This document shows positions 49,102 to 58,400 of a stretch of DNA of 64,000 bases, piece by piece. A model generated the notes under the pieces. It saw nothing but the letters and a program-made list of their open reading frames with translations. It did no database searches and was not told the DNA's origin. Position 1 is the stretch's first letter. Each line of letters starts with the position of its first letter. Made by a program: the position numbers and the translations under genes. The stretch comes from Symsagittifera roscoffensis (Eukaryota > Xenacoelomorpha > Acoela > Convolutidae), in assembly GCF_963678635.1 (NCBI RefSeq), contig NC_087064.1, positions 37,457,716 to 37,521,715 of the forward strand, given 5' to 3'.

Positions 49102-52100
49102 CAACTCAAATAAAACCTATCGCCACTCTATCCAGTTGCAATGGAGCTGTCACATGTATAGACGTAGACCAGCAGGAGTCATGTGTCGTTGCTTCTTCTT
49201 ACGATAACTCATCTCGCATCTGGTCTCTGAAAGACCACAGACTAAAGCACAGTTTAACTGGCCATACTGGGAAAGTAATGGCTGCTAGATTTATTAGCGA
49301 CGACAGTCACAAGGTGAGTTTGAAGATTAAGATTATACTCGCCTAAATGTTGTATGCCCTTTCAGAAAATAGGCTTAATTGTTTTTGTTGCACATGTACT
49401 GTGCATTTTTTAGTTTTTAGGGGTGAAAGAACGAAGTGATTTTCACTGATAAAGCTCTTGTAAATCGATTTTCGTTTTTTTAAGGAAAGTTTTAAAATTA
49501 ATATTTTCACGTTCGATTTAGATTTTTCGCTGGTTTGACTTGGTTTCTTTTTAAGTTCAGTTCATTTCCTTTGTTAAAAGGAAGGCAAACTCCACTATCG
49601 ATCAGCTTAAGTGAAGCGGTCATGGAAAACCTGAATGACTTCTCTTTTCTATAATGGGAAAAATGGACTCAATGGATCCAGTTTTCTCTAAATGGGATAT
49701 CTTAATGAACAAAGTGCTAATCAGAAACAGTATTACAAATTCAAGGAGCTTAAACGTGATTTTTTTTTCTGAATTTTTCAATCATTTTTTTTTCTGCTTT
49801 CTTTGTTCTTTTACACTTTTTCAAAAAAAAATCGGTTGTCTTGTCATTAAATTTTTCCAACTTTCTGTTGGCTATTTTATAATAATTAACTGCACGGTCT
49901 GCGCTTCAGTAGCTTTGTTAACTGATCTTAACGAGCTTTGATTTAATTTTTTTTCTATCGCGATGCAGGTCGCTACTGGAAGCTACGATCGCACGATTAA
50001 AGTGTGGGATCTGAAGCAGCGGCTGTGCTCCATGGTTCTGCATTGTCACTCCAGTTGTACAGACTTGGTGGCGATGGAGGCTAATCTGTTGTGCAGTGGT
50101 CACTTGGACAAGAGGGTCAGATGTTGGGACATTCGCAGGTCACAGACTGATTTCGCCACCAATGAAGTCCTACTCTCCGGCAAAGTCACTTCAGTTCATA
50201 CTGGCAGAGGTAAAATGAAGAGAGTTAAATGAGCAAAAATGTAGATCAAATAGCTAAACGCATGGCAAGATCATATTGCTGGAATTAAAGTTTTGGCCTC
50301 ATTTGTTGATAGATTTAAAAGCCTGAGGTCGTCATATTTCATGAATTTGTGAGCTGAAATTCATGTTGTTATGACATGGTTTAACGGAGCTCAGTTTTCC
50401 TCATTGTTCGTACAACACAGTAGCTACTGCATTTTTTGATACGACTGAATCGTCAAAATTGCAGCACTTGGCCGTTCTTTCAGAACGCAGAGACATTTTG
50501 GCCTGCACCAAAGACGGGCAACTGCACGTGATAGACCACCGGATGATGAAGGTGACAGCAACACTAGTTTCGGACTCTTTGAAGATAGGGGCCGACTACT
50601 GTAGAGCCACCCTCAGTCCCGATGGCAGATTCGCGATGGCCGGTAGTAGCGACGGCACCCTCGTCATTTTCGACGTCAACTCTCAGAATGTGTCCAAAAT
50701 CTTGAAAGCACAGCATCAGTAAGTGTTGATTGTTTTAAGGTTTCTTAGGCCAATTTCATTAGATCATAATCTGAGTTGGTGATGGAGATAGCAATTGTTG
50801 TTTTGGCTCGTATATCATTAGCTTTTTGACATTCATTTTGATCCTGAAATTGATTCATTATTCGACATGATGTCTTCTTAACGATGTGTTGAGCTAATTT
50901 GTTTGAGGTTGCTTTGTCCATGACTTCATTCTTTGCATTCTTTTAATACTCAATGTCTTTTTGAGTGTAATAGTTGATAAAGAACTTAGATAATTGTTCG
51001 ACCACTTAAGGCGAAAAGGAACTTGCTCCATAATGAGCTACCTATCAATATTGGTATTTGAGGCACGTTTATAATAACTTGAAATTAGTTTAAATGATAT
51101 AAAAGCATGCGTCAGAGTCTCCAACGAATGTGTAACACCAAAAAAAATAAAACTAAAGCTTTTAGACTCCTTTCCGATTGAAAAAAAGCACATTAAAAAT
51201 GATGTATATAGTGCCGGCTTGTTTCTGTCTTAAGTGGAAAAAATGCTATTGCGTACATTATAAAGGTGCTGCAGAGAAATATTTTTGGTTTAAGAAAAAA
51301 AGGTAGAGCACCAATCCTGGTAAATTGTTTTCCTCGAAGAAATGGTCTCCCAAGCAAAAATTCGCATTTGAATTTAGATTTTTTTCTACCAAACATTTTT
51401 CTCGGCTCTTTTATAAAATATACTTCAGTCGATCAATTCATTGCGTGCTACGAAAAAATCAACCATTTTCTTGCATTTGATGAGGTCTTTCGTAGCAAGT
51501 GGTCTTTACTGTTTCTTGGGAGGGGGGGGGGAGGCCCAATTGATCCGATGAAAGTACACTAGTGGACAAAATTAAACGCAAATTCAGTTTTTTCCCTAAC
51601 GTGCCTGTTTTCAAGGATTTCATTTTACATAGACCTGTTTTCAGTTTACGTAGTAGACCATGAGTAAAAAATCAGAGCTGCCCTCTATGAAAGTATCAAA
51701 GACTTACCAGTTTTTTTCCGAATCTGAAAAGGCCAGTTTTGACCATCTGCAGTAAGTTTTGCATCGGAGTGAACTCGGGTAAGCGGAGAAAAAAGTTGTT
51801 CATGTGATGTGAAACATTCTAAGCAATATTATTGAACTGTTTAATGTGACAACTTAACTAAACTCAGCTGTTTCTTACAATTTCGCGCTTCTTAAAATTT
51901 CGCAAAATGATGGTGGCTGGAGCATTGTGCTTCGTACAGCAACCAACTGTTATTGTTGTAATGTATTGTGTTAAACTTTTACTCGAATGATGTTTTCTAG
52001 TGGATCTGTGTTCTAGCTCCGTCATTCTCTGCACTGCATGGTCTAACGACGGAACGAAACTTCTCAGTGCGGACAAAGGCAAGAAAGTGATTCTTTGGTG

Positions 52101-52116
52101 CGATAGAACTTACTAG
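49102..52116 (+). CDS. ATG16L1-like: ATG16-like autophagy protein, C-terminal WD40 part (four exons; 5' part not in window)
   Basis: Coding exons are 49,102-49,313, 49,969-50,209, 50,421-50,718 and 52,017-52,116. Introns are GT-AG, phases are consistent, and the frame ends at TAG. Together they give about 282 residues. The first exon starts in phase 1 after TTTTATTTTAG, so upstream exons must exist or have existed. The protein is a run of about six WD repeats. Diagnostic stretches are SSRIWSLKDHRLKHSLTGH, GSYDRTIKVWDLK, CSGHLDKRVRCWDIR, DYCRATLSPDGRFAMAGS and the C-terminus DKGKKVILWCDRTY. These match the order and spacing of the ATG16L1 WD40 domain, which binds membranes and cargo factors in autophagy and LC3 conjugation. 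The N-terminal ATG5-binding and coiled-coil parts are not seen between the satellite and exon 1. A 16-residue insert (VATAFFDTTESSKLQH) follows the third intron acceptor. Identification is firm. Whether the gene is intact is not. Confidence 0.88.
49480..49890 (+). repeat. Dispersed repeat R, copy 2 (inside ATG16-like intron)
   Basis: Same block order as copy 1: TTCACGTTCGATTTAG, TTCGCTGGTTTGACTT, TTGTTAAAAGGAAGGCAAAC, CCACTATCGATCAG, GGATCCAGTTTTCTC, ATTCAAGGAGCTTAA, TCCAACTTTCTGTTGGCTAT. It fills most of the intron between the first and second visible exons and stops about 80 bp before the next acceptor (GCGATGCAG at 49,968). Confidence 0.75.
50719..52016 (+). other. Last intron of the ATG16-like gene, with a possible Tc1/mariner-like end
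   Basis: Intron of about 1.3 kb, GTAAGT to TTCTAG. It contains a G-rich run at 51,520-51,534. At 51,555 it has TACACTAGTGGACAAAATTA, which resembles the end of a Tc1/mariner element next to a TA target. No matching inverted copy was seen nearby, so an element cannot be delimited. A second in-frame-looking acceptor (TTTTCTAG at 52,000) gives a stop within five codons and was not used. Confidence 0.4.
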
Positions 52117-52139
52117 AAACAGTGTTCGATCAGTTTTGA

Positions 52140-52145
52140 AATAAA
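52140..52145 (+). promoter_or_regulatory. Candidate polyadenylation signal of the ATG16-like gene
   Basis: AATAAA starts 24 bp after the TAG of the ATG16-like gene. A second AATAAA lies near 52,275. Either could direct 3' end formation. Confidence 0.5.
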
Positions 52146-52916
52146 GGAAATTACACCAGGTGCTAATATCAGACAACAAACAACGAATTCTTGACATTTC
52201 TAAACTTATACTACTAAGCTTCTTTATCCCCAGAAAGTAGATGAATTTTATCACGTATCGTATATTCTGAATGAATAAATTAGGTAGATTTAATTTTTCA
52301 ATGCTTATCCGCTTTCAGTTGTCAAGTGTCAAGGAAACAATTCAATCTAAACTTGTACATGTAATTTTTTCAGTGAAAGTTGTAAAATGTGCCCTTTAAA
52401 TTTTGTTGCAATCACCATTAAGGCGGTTTGGTTTGACTTGGAAGCCATTTGTTTTTACTTCCTCTTCCTTCTTTCCGAAAACAAAATTCGAGCTTTGTTA
52501 TCCAGCTTTAAAAAGGGTTTGATTCCTAGTTGAACGAAAAAGCTATCGGTTAAGTTCGTCCAAAATAGGTTCATGGTTTTATAAAAATCTTTGAAATGAT
52601 GCTTCTTTAGCGCAGTTTTTTTGTTTTTATTTCACTTTTTTCGCGGAGACTGCAAGAAAGAGAATAAATTGTGTACCATATGAGATACATTTCCAGAAAA
52701 TCTGTCAATAATTTAGACGGTTTCAGAAATTCCTAATTGATTAATTAGACTTGCGATCAGCTTAGTGTTTTATTACGAACCTTATTTTTTTTCTAACCTA
52801 GGTCGCAAATAAAAGTGTTCATTAAAAATGTTCCCTTATTTGGAATTTTCACTTAAACATTGGAAATTGCCTAGCATCTGTTCTCTTCTTTATTTCTGGC
52901 TGGTGTTTGTACCTAT
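52146..52916. other. Intergenic A/T-rich DNA
   Basis: No open frame of note, no RNA gene and no copy of the local repeats was seen between the ATG16-like gene and the tRNA-like sequence. The region probably holds the 3' untranslated sequence of the gene in its first part. Confidence 0.5.
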
Positions 52917-52918
52917 AA

Positions 52919-52992
52919 AGCTTCCGTTGCTGAGTGGTTAGTGTGTGAGACTCTTAATCCCTAGGTCACAGGTTCGAATTCAGACGTAGCCG
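52919..52992 (+). tRNA. Degenerate tRNA-Lys(CTT)-like sequence, probably a pseudogene or SINE head
   Basis: The order of tRNA hallmarks is present: a D-loop-like TGAGTGGTTAGTG (A-box region), an anticodon loop CTCTTAA giving anticodon CTT, and a B-box/T-loop GGTTCGAATTC. A run of nine T follows at once (52,995-53,003), which would end Pol III transcription. However, by eye the anticodon and T stems pair at only about three of five positions each, and the acceptor ends (GCTTCCG and ACGTAGC) pair poorly. It is therefore more likely a decayed tRNA or a tRNA-derived SINE head than a working tRNA. Confidence 0.5.
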
Positions 52993-53144
52993 AATTTTTT
53001 TTTTACTAATTCGAGGCTTTTTCTAATTTCTCTTATCGCACTTATAGAGCTGCTTTTGTCGTGTTCTCGCAAGTGTTTGCAAAGCTGAGCTTCCCTTCTG
53101 TGTAAAAACTGGTTTTAAGAAAATGTATGGGATCGGGTTTTTTT

Positions 53145-53640
53145 AATTAAGAGTCTATGAACATGAGTCAGACTCTTGTATAGGCGATGATGATTTTTTT
53201 TGTTTTTTTTTAATCAGAAAAAGTCTTGAAGTTTGTTCAGGCTCAAATTTACTTCTTAGCGGTTTGACTTTTTAATTTTTTAAGTACTCTTTATTTCCTT
53301 TGTTAAAAGGAAGGCAAACTCTACTATCGAACAGCAGAAGTGTTAATGTCACGAAAAAAGTGATTGACTTCCAGTTTCGAAAGTTGAATTTAATTCAACT
53401 TTTCTGATTTATCAGCGGAAAAAAACTACATTTTGATCCAGTTTTTTTAAATTGGAATAATTTAATCAAAAAAAGTGTCGTCAATCATAAATTTTTCGAG
53501 AAATTCAAAGAGCTTTAAGGCCAACTATTGTTTTCTTGGAGTTTTGAAAGTTGAGATTTTTTGAACAAACAAGTCATTTTTTTTAGTGTTCACTTGCGTT
53601 CATTGACTTTTTTCCAACTGTCTCTTGATAACATGAAGTT
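53145..53640 (+). repeat. Dispersed repeat R, copy 3
   Basis: Contains the family blocks AGAAAAAGTCTTGAAGTTTG, GCGGTTTGACTT, TTGTTAAAAGGAAGGCAAAC, CTACTATCGAACAGCAG, GTGATTGACTTCCAGTTTCG, TTGATCCAG, CAAAGAGCTTTAAGGCCAAC and TTGCGTTCATTGAC. Its left end holds a perfect 8-bp inverted repeat, AAGAGTCT (53,149) and AGACTCTT (53,170). It lies about 150 bp after the tRNA-like sequence. Confidence 0.8.
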
Positions 53641-53644
53641 AAAC

Positions 53645-54070
53645 TTATCTTGAACTGTCTCTTGAAAACTTAAACTCATCGAAAGTTTAAGTTTTTCTCA
53701 AAAACTGCTCTACCAATTTTTACAAAAGATGTACCAATGGACACCTAACTTCTACAGGCTTCAAAAAGTCTTTGGGGGGATTGTTTGAGCTGGCATTTTT
53801 CGAGAAAGTGATAAAAATCCAAAAACAGATTTTGATTTTAATGGAAAAAATGGCTTATAGAAAGCTCACTTGCATTAGCGTTTACGCCCAAATTTCTATA
53901 CAGAAAAAGTTATGATTCTTGGGAAAATCGAATTTTTGACCATGTTTCAAACTTTTGACATTTCTTATAAAAAATACACCTCCAAATGTGAGATTTTAGT
54001 TTCAAAGAACAGATTGTGCGAAGCTCTCCTGCACAAGCGGGTATATCCAAATGCTTTCCACGCTTCTGAT
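53645..54070. repeat. Two degenerate units of the ~170-bp tandem repeat family
   Basis: Two units share the pattern of a CTTGCATTAGCG-like block, CCCAAATTTCT, CAGAAAAAGTTATG, AAATCGAATTTTTGACC, and then CAAACTTTTGACATTTC. The same pattern recurs in the larger array at 57,180-58,310. Units here are weakly conserved and do not encode protein. Confidence 0.6.
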
Positions 54071-54144
54071 TTCTGAGAATAATGATTGCTCTACTTCTGA
54101 ATTCAACACTCCAAAATGATTGGCAGGCTCAACTGTTGACCGTT

Positions 54145-54335
54145 CTTCGATTGCGCTGGTCGCGGTTAACTTTTGTTCGACCGCTGCGGTCGCGGTTAAA
54201 TTTTTGTGTCACGCCGGTCGAGGTTAACTCTTCTTTGGCTGCGCCCGTGTCGCCGTTATCTTTCCTTTGGTCGCGGTTAACTTTCCTTTGGTCGCGGTTA
54301 TTTTTTTTTCGCCGCGTCGGTCGCGGAGACATTGC
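54145..54335. repeat. GC-rich minisatellite built on GGTCGCGGTTAAC
   Basis: About seven imperfect copies of GGTCGCGGTTAAC followed by a T-rich tail (CTTTCCTTTG or similar). The period is 28-30 bp at first and then about 21 bp. It is the most GC-rich patch in an otherwise A/T-rich window, and rich in CpG. A 90-codon frame across it is a consequence of the repeat. Confidence 0.8.
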
Positions 54336-54524
54336 CTTGTTCTGCCAAATATGAAAATCTAAATTTGGTCGCAACGGTCTGATTATAAAACCACAACCTC
54401 GACTCAGGGTGGATATGTCGAGTGCAGTATCGTTTTATAGCCTTCAAGTCAGTTCCCGATATTGGGTTCCCAAGAAAAAGAAAGGGTGTTCATTAAGAGA
54501 GCGAAATATTTAATTTTATTCGTT

Positions 54525-55000
54525 TAAGAGAAATGAACGTAGTGGAGACTCTTATATAGGTATTGCTGATTTTTTCTTTTTTGTTTTTTTTTTCAGAAAA
54601 AGTCTTAAAATATTGCTGCACTGAAGTATAATGCACTTTTTGAGTTCAATTGAAATTCATCTGCTGAAAGTGACGTAAATAAAACTCCCAAATACGAACG
54701 TGGAATTGGCGCGAAAAAACGTGATTGATTTCTAGTTTCGAAAGTGGAATTTGTTTTTAAGGTTTCCCAGCGGAATAAAAACTTTTCTTATTGATCCAGT
54801 TTTCTCAAGTTGGGTTCATGTTATCAAAAAGCGCCAATCATAAACTGTTCTAGAAATTCAAAGAGCCTAAAGGGTATCTGTTTTTTTCTTTGAAATTCGA
54901 AAGTTGAGATTTTTTCAAGAAAGTCAAGTGTTTTTTTTTGTTAACTTGCGTTCATTACTCTTTTCGAATCTTAGATTGGCTATGTTTTCATTTTATAGTA
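54525..55000 (+). repeat. Dispersed repeat R, copy 4
   Basis: Family blocks present: AGAAAAAGTCTTAAA, AACGTGATTGATTTCTAG, TTTCCCAGCGGAATAAAA, TTGATCCAGTTTTCTCAAG, AATTCAAAGAGCCTAAAGG, AACTTGCGTTCATTACTC, TTGGCTATGTTTTC. The centre-left part (where other copies have TTAAAAGGAAGGCAAA) is replaced by unrelated sequence, so this copy is partial or composite. Confidence 0.7.
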
Positions 55001-55443
55001 AGACAACATAGAAGTGACTCGTTGGCCTGATTTGAAATCATGATAAATTGCTGGGAATAGTTTATTGAAAAATCGACAGTAACCGACTGACAGTAACGTT
55101 GAATATCAAAAGGTGGAATTTTTTCGCGGCCCACTTTGTCGCTCTTACCCCTGTAAAGGATCGAAGTTTTTCTGCGAACGTTCTTCAGATCTCTAAGTAA
55201 AAAAGATTAAAACGTCTATGAGCTTCGGTCAAATGCGGCCAAAATCCAATCCAAATCAATTTTCAGAATAACCTATAAGTAAAATGAAAAGTATAATCAG
55301 AATTTAATACGATTGTTTTTAAAAATATAATACTGCTTAATTTAAAAAACACATCCAATATAAGCACATGATTATTGAAACATTCCGATATATAAGCATA
55401 TATAAAACAAGGAAACTTCAAAACAAGTTATCTAGTCTACAAA
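55001..55443. other. Intergenic DNA downstream of the GPCR gene
   Basis: A/T-rich, no gene or repeat recognised. The right-hand part probably contains the 3' untranslated region of the minus-strand GPCR gene, whose stop lies at 55,444. Confidence 0.45.
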
Positions 55444-58400
55444 TCAGCATTGCGTATTTGCAATTTTATCAAGATTGGTTATCTGCACTCGGTTTTCATC
55501 TTTTGTTGAAGTTTCACGTGAAGTTTTGGCCCTTTGCTCTTTATTGCGTTTGGAGGAATCTGCTGTCATCATTTCCGTACACGTAGCACCACCGTGCAAA
55601 AACTCTGCGTTGGGTGCGGATCTTCTAAGCTTCAAGCAAAGAGTTGACGCATTTTTCTGGAATTGCTCAGAACTGCACATGAAAATAATAGGGTTAATAC
55701 ATGGGTGAAGGTAAATCGCGCCGACACTCAACTCAAAGACGCGCTGCTTTGTCTCTCGGGATAAGTGAGTGTTTCCAAGAAAAAACAGACTAATGTAAAA
55801 GGGAGTCCAGCATAGAATGAATGCAAAGATAATAATCGTCACGACTTTGACTAGTTTAGTGGTGGTTTGGTCAACGTTAGAAACAGTGGTATTGGACGCT
55901 GTTTTTCGGAGGTCGAAAAAAATGAGGCCATAGCAGACTGTTATGACCAGAAGTGGGATACCATATCCAATTATGAACGATGCTATAGCCCACAGCATTC
56001 CGTACTCTCCCATAGCCAGGTGACACATCGTCTTTCCCCGGACTGTCTCGACGCTGGCTGTGATCCATGCCGGCTGGCTGAAGAGGACGGATGCTAGCCA
56101 GGCGAGTCCGATGCTGAGTAGACAGCCCTTCATGGTGCGCATGCGGAAGTTCACAGATCGCATGCAGTGAACAATGGCCAAGTAGCGATCTATGGCCATG
56201 AGGACGAGGATGAAGATGCCTGTGAACTGGTTCAGCGCATCAACTCCTGAAATTAGCACAACTGCTCCACACTTCCTTTTCCTCCCCGCTAATACATGTA
56301 ACTGTTTTGTTTTATTGCCTAAATTTAGCTATGAGTTTGACCACGGGCATCTGGGAGTTTTTCGCAAAGCAGATTAGAAGCTCTAGAAAAAATCAAAATT
56401 CCTTGAAATGGATTTTTCATCTATAGATGAATAAACACATTTTTCCACAAAAAAAACGCCGAAAGCTTGCGCCGGGATTTTGTGCACTTTTGGAAAATTT
56501 TAACCAAAAAAATCATGTTTTTTTCCGATTGCCTTTCTACTTCGAAGTTAATAAATCTTAGGGTCATAATTTTTTTCGTTAAAGATATTTTAACTAATTC
56601 AATGCAAAGATTCAGAAGCTTAAAGTAAATTGGCAACCTAGAAACAATACTTGGCCCATTATTTTTAAGGAAAATTCTTTTCTAATTACCGTTCTTTGGA
56701 AAGCGGCCAAGGGCTACTATAGCTCGTGTGATGACCCAAATATTTAGTTCGAAAGATAATTATCCAAACTTAAGCTCAAGCCAGGGGCGGATTTAGTTAA
56801 GGGGGAGGCTGACTTGGAAAGGACGTGAATCCCCCCCCCCCCCACTTGCACCTCAATTATTCGGTTTCATCGCCACCAAAAGGGTTTCTCTTTAATACTA
56901 TTTTATGATCTCCATTTTTGCCCAACCAACCGTAAAACTTTGTAAAACCGCCTTTGGCGCCAATATATACTAAGGTTGCGGGCGTGCGCTCAAAATTATG
57001 GGGGAGCGCTCTGAATTAGTGGGTCCCGGCACTCAAAAACTTTCTGAAAATCTGCCCCTCCTCTACTGGAGAAAAAATTGGATAGGCCCATAGCTCTTGC
57101 GTGCATGATTTGAACAGTTTTCCTAGCTACACTTGCGAAAGTAAGTGTCTTGTAACTGGGAACAAGACTTTTTTTTCCTCAAACAACTTCTATCAAATTT
57201 TTTTTGAATAGTTTTGAATTTTTTTATTATCTCAAAACCTTACCTCCTAAATCTGAGGTTGTAGGATCAAGGGAATTAACGAGTGTGGAAAGCTACCTGC
57301 ATTAGCGCTGCACAAAGTTTTTTACACAGAAATTTATCAGCATCGGAAAAGTCGAATTTTTGGTTTTTTGACTGTTTTTGAAAACTTGGTGAATTTTCAC
57401 ATAAAGTATCCTCCATCAACAGATTTTGGGCTCAATCTAAGCAACGGTCTACGGAATCCTTGCGTTAAGGTCTCCTGTTTATGTGGCTTATCCCAAATTT
57501 ATTTGACAGAAAAAGTTATGGCCCTCCAAAAAGTCACACTTCGGTATTTTGACGTTTTTAGAAACTTTTTGAACTTTCTCGATAACTACCTTCCCATATA
57601 TGAAGTAAAGAGTTTAATTCAAAGAACGAGTTGTGGGTAGTTCTTTTGCATACGCGACTGTGCCCAAATTTTCTCGACGCAAAAAATTATGGCCCTCAGA
57701 AAAGTAAAAAAAAATGATTCTGTGACAGTTTTTTTTAAAACTTTTTGTCTTTTCTCGAGAACTACTCTTGCAAATCTGAATTATTGGGTTCAATCTAAAA
57801 CTTCAGGATGCATGAAAGGCTCCGTTCATTTGTTTTACGCCAAAAGTAACAATTTTTGGAAATATCAAATTTTGTGTTGACTGTTTTTTGTCAATAGCTA
57901 TTCTTCTCGATATAGCTATCCGGCCAAATCTGATATAGATTTTATCAAAAGAACGAAATATAGAAAAAAATGTATCAAGCCAAAGCTTTGAACTTTTGAA
58001 AGTTTTATGGACTGTACTTGAAAACTACTATGCCAATTCTCAGGACACGTATTCAGTCGAGAAAACGATTTTGTGAACCTTCTCTGCTTAAGCGGCTACA
58101 ACCTGCTTTATGCAGAAAAGAAGTATTGTTTATGTTAAATGTTTTGACCGATTTTTAGAAACTTTATGAATTTTTTTTAATTTACACAATGAAATCTGAG
58201 ATGGAAAATTCAATCGAATGATTAGGTTGCGGAAATTTTTCCTAGAGGAATGATGTCTTTGGAAAATTCCAATTTCAAAAATTTTCACTTTTTACTTATT
58301 TTAGCAGAAAAACAACCGATTGCGGATTTGTTGGGTTCCCCTTCACTCGGGTATTCGATACCCTGCCTACCCAAACGGTTCCTCCTTTGTAATATTTTGA

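Noticed and set aside
54082-54374. Overlapping ORFs of 90 and 81 codons
   Set aside because: Produced by the GC-rich minisatellite on both strands; the amino-acid repeats follow the DNA repeat.
55867-56377. Plus-strand ORFs over the GPCR second exon
   Set aside because: Antisense to a clear seven-transmembrane coding exon.
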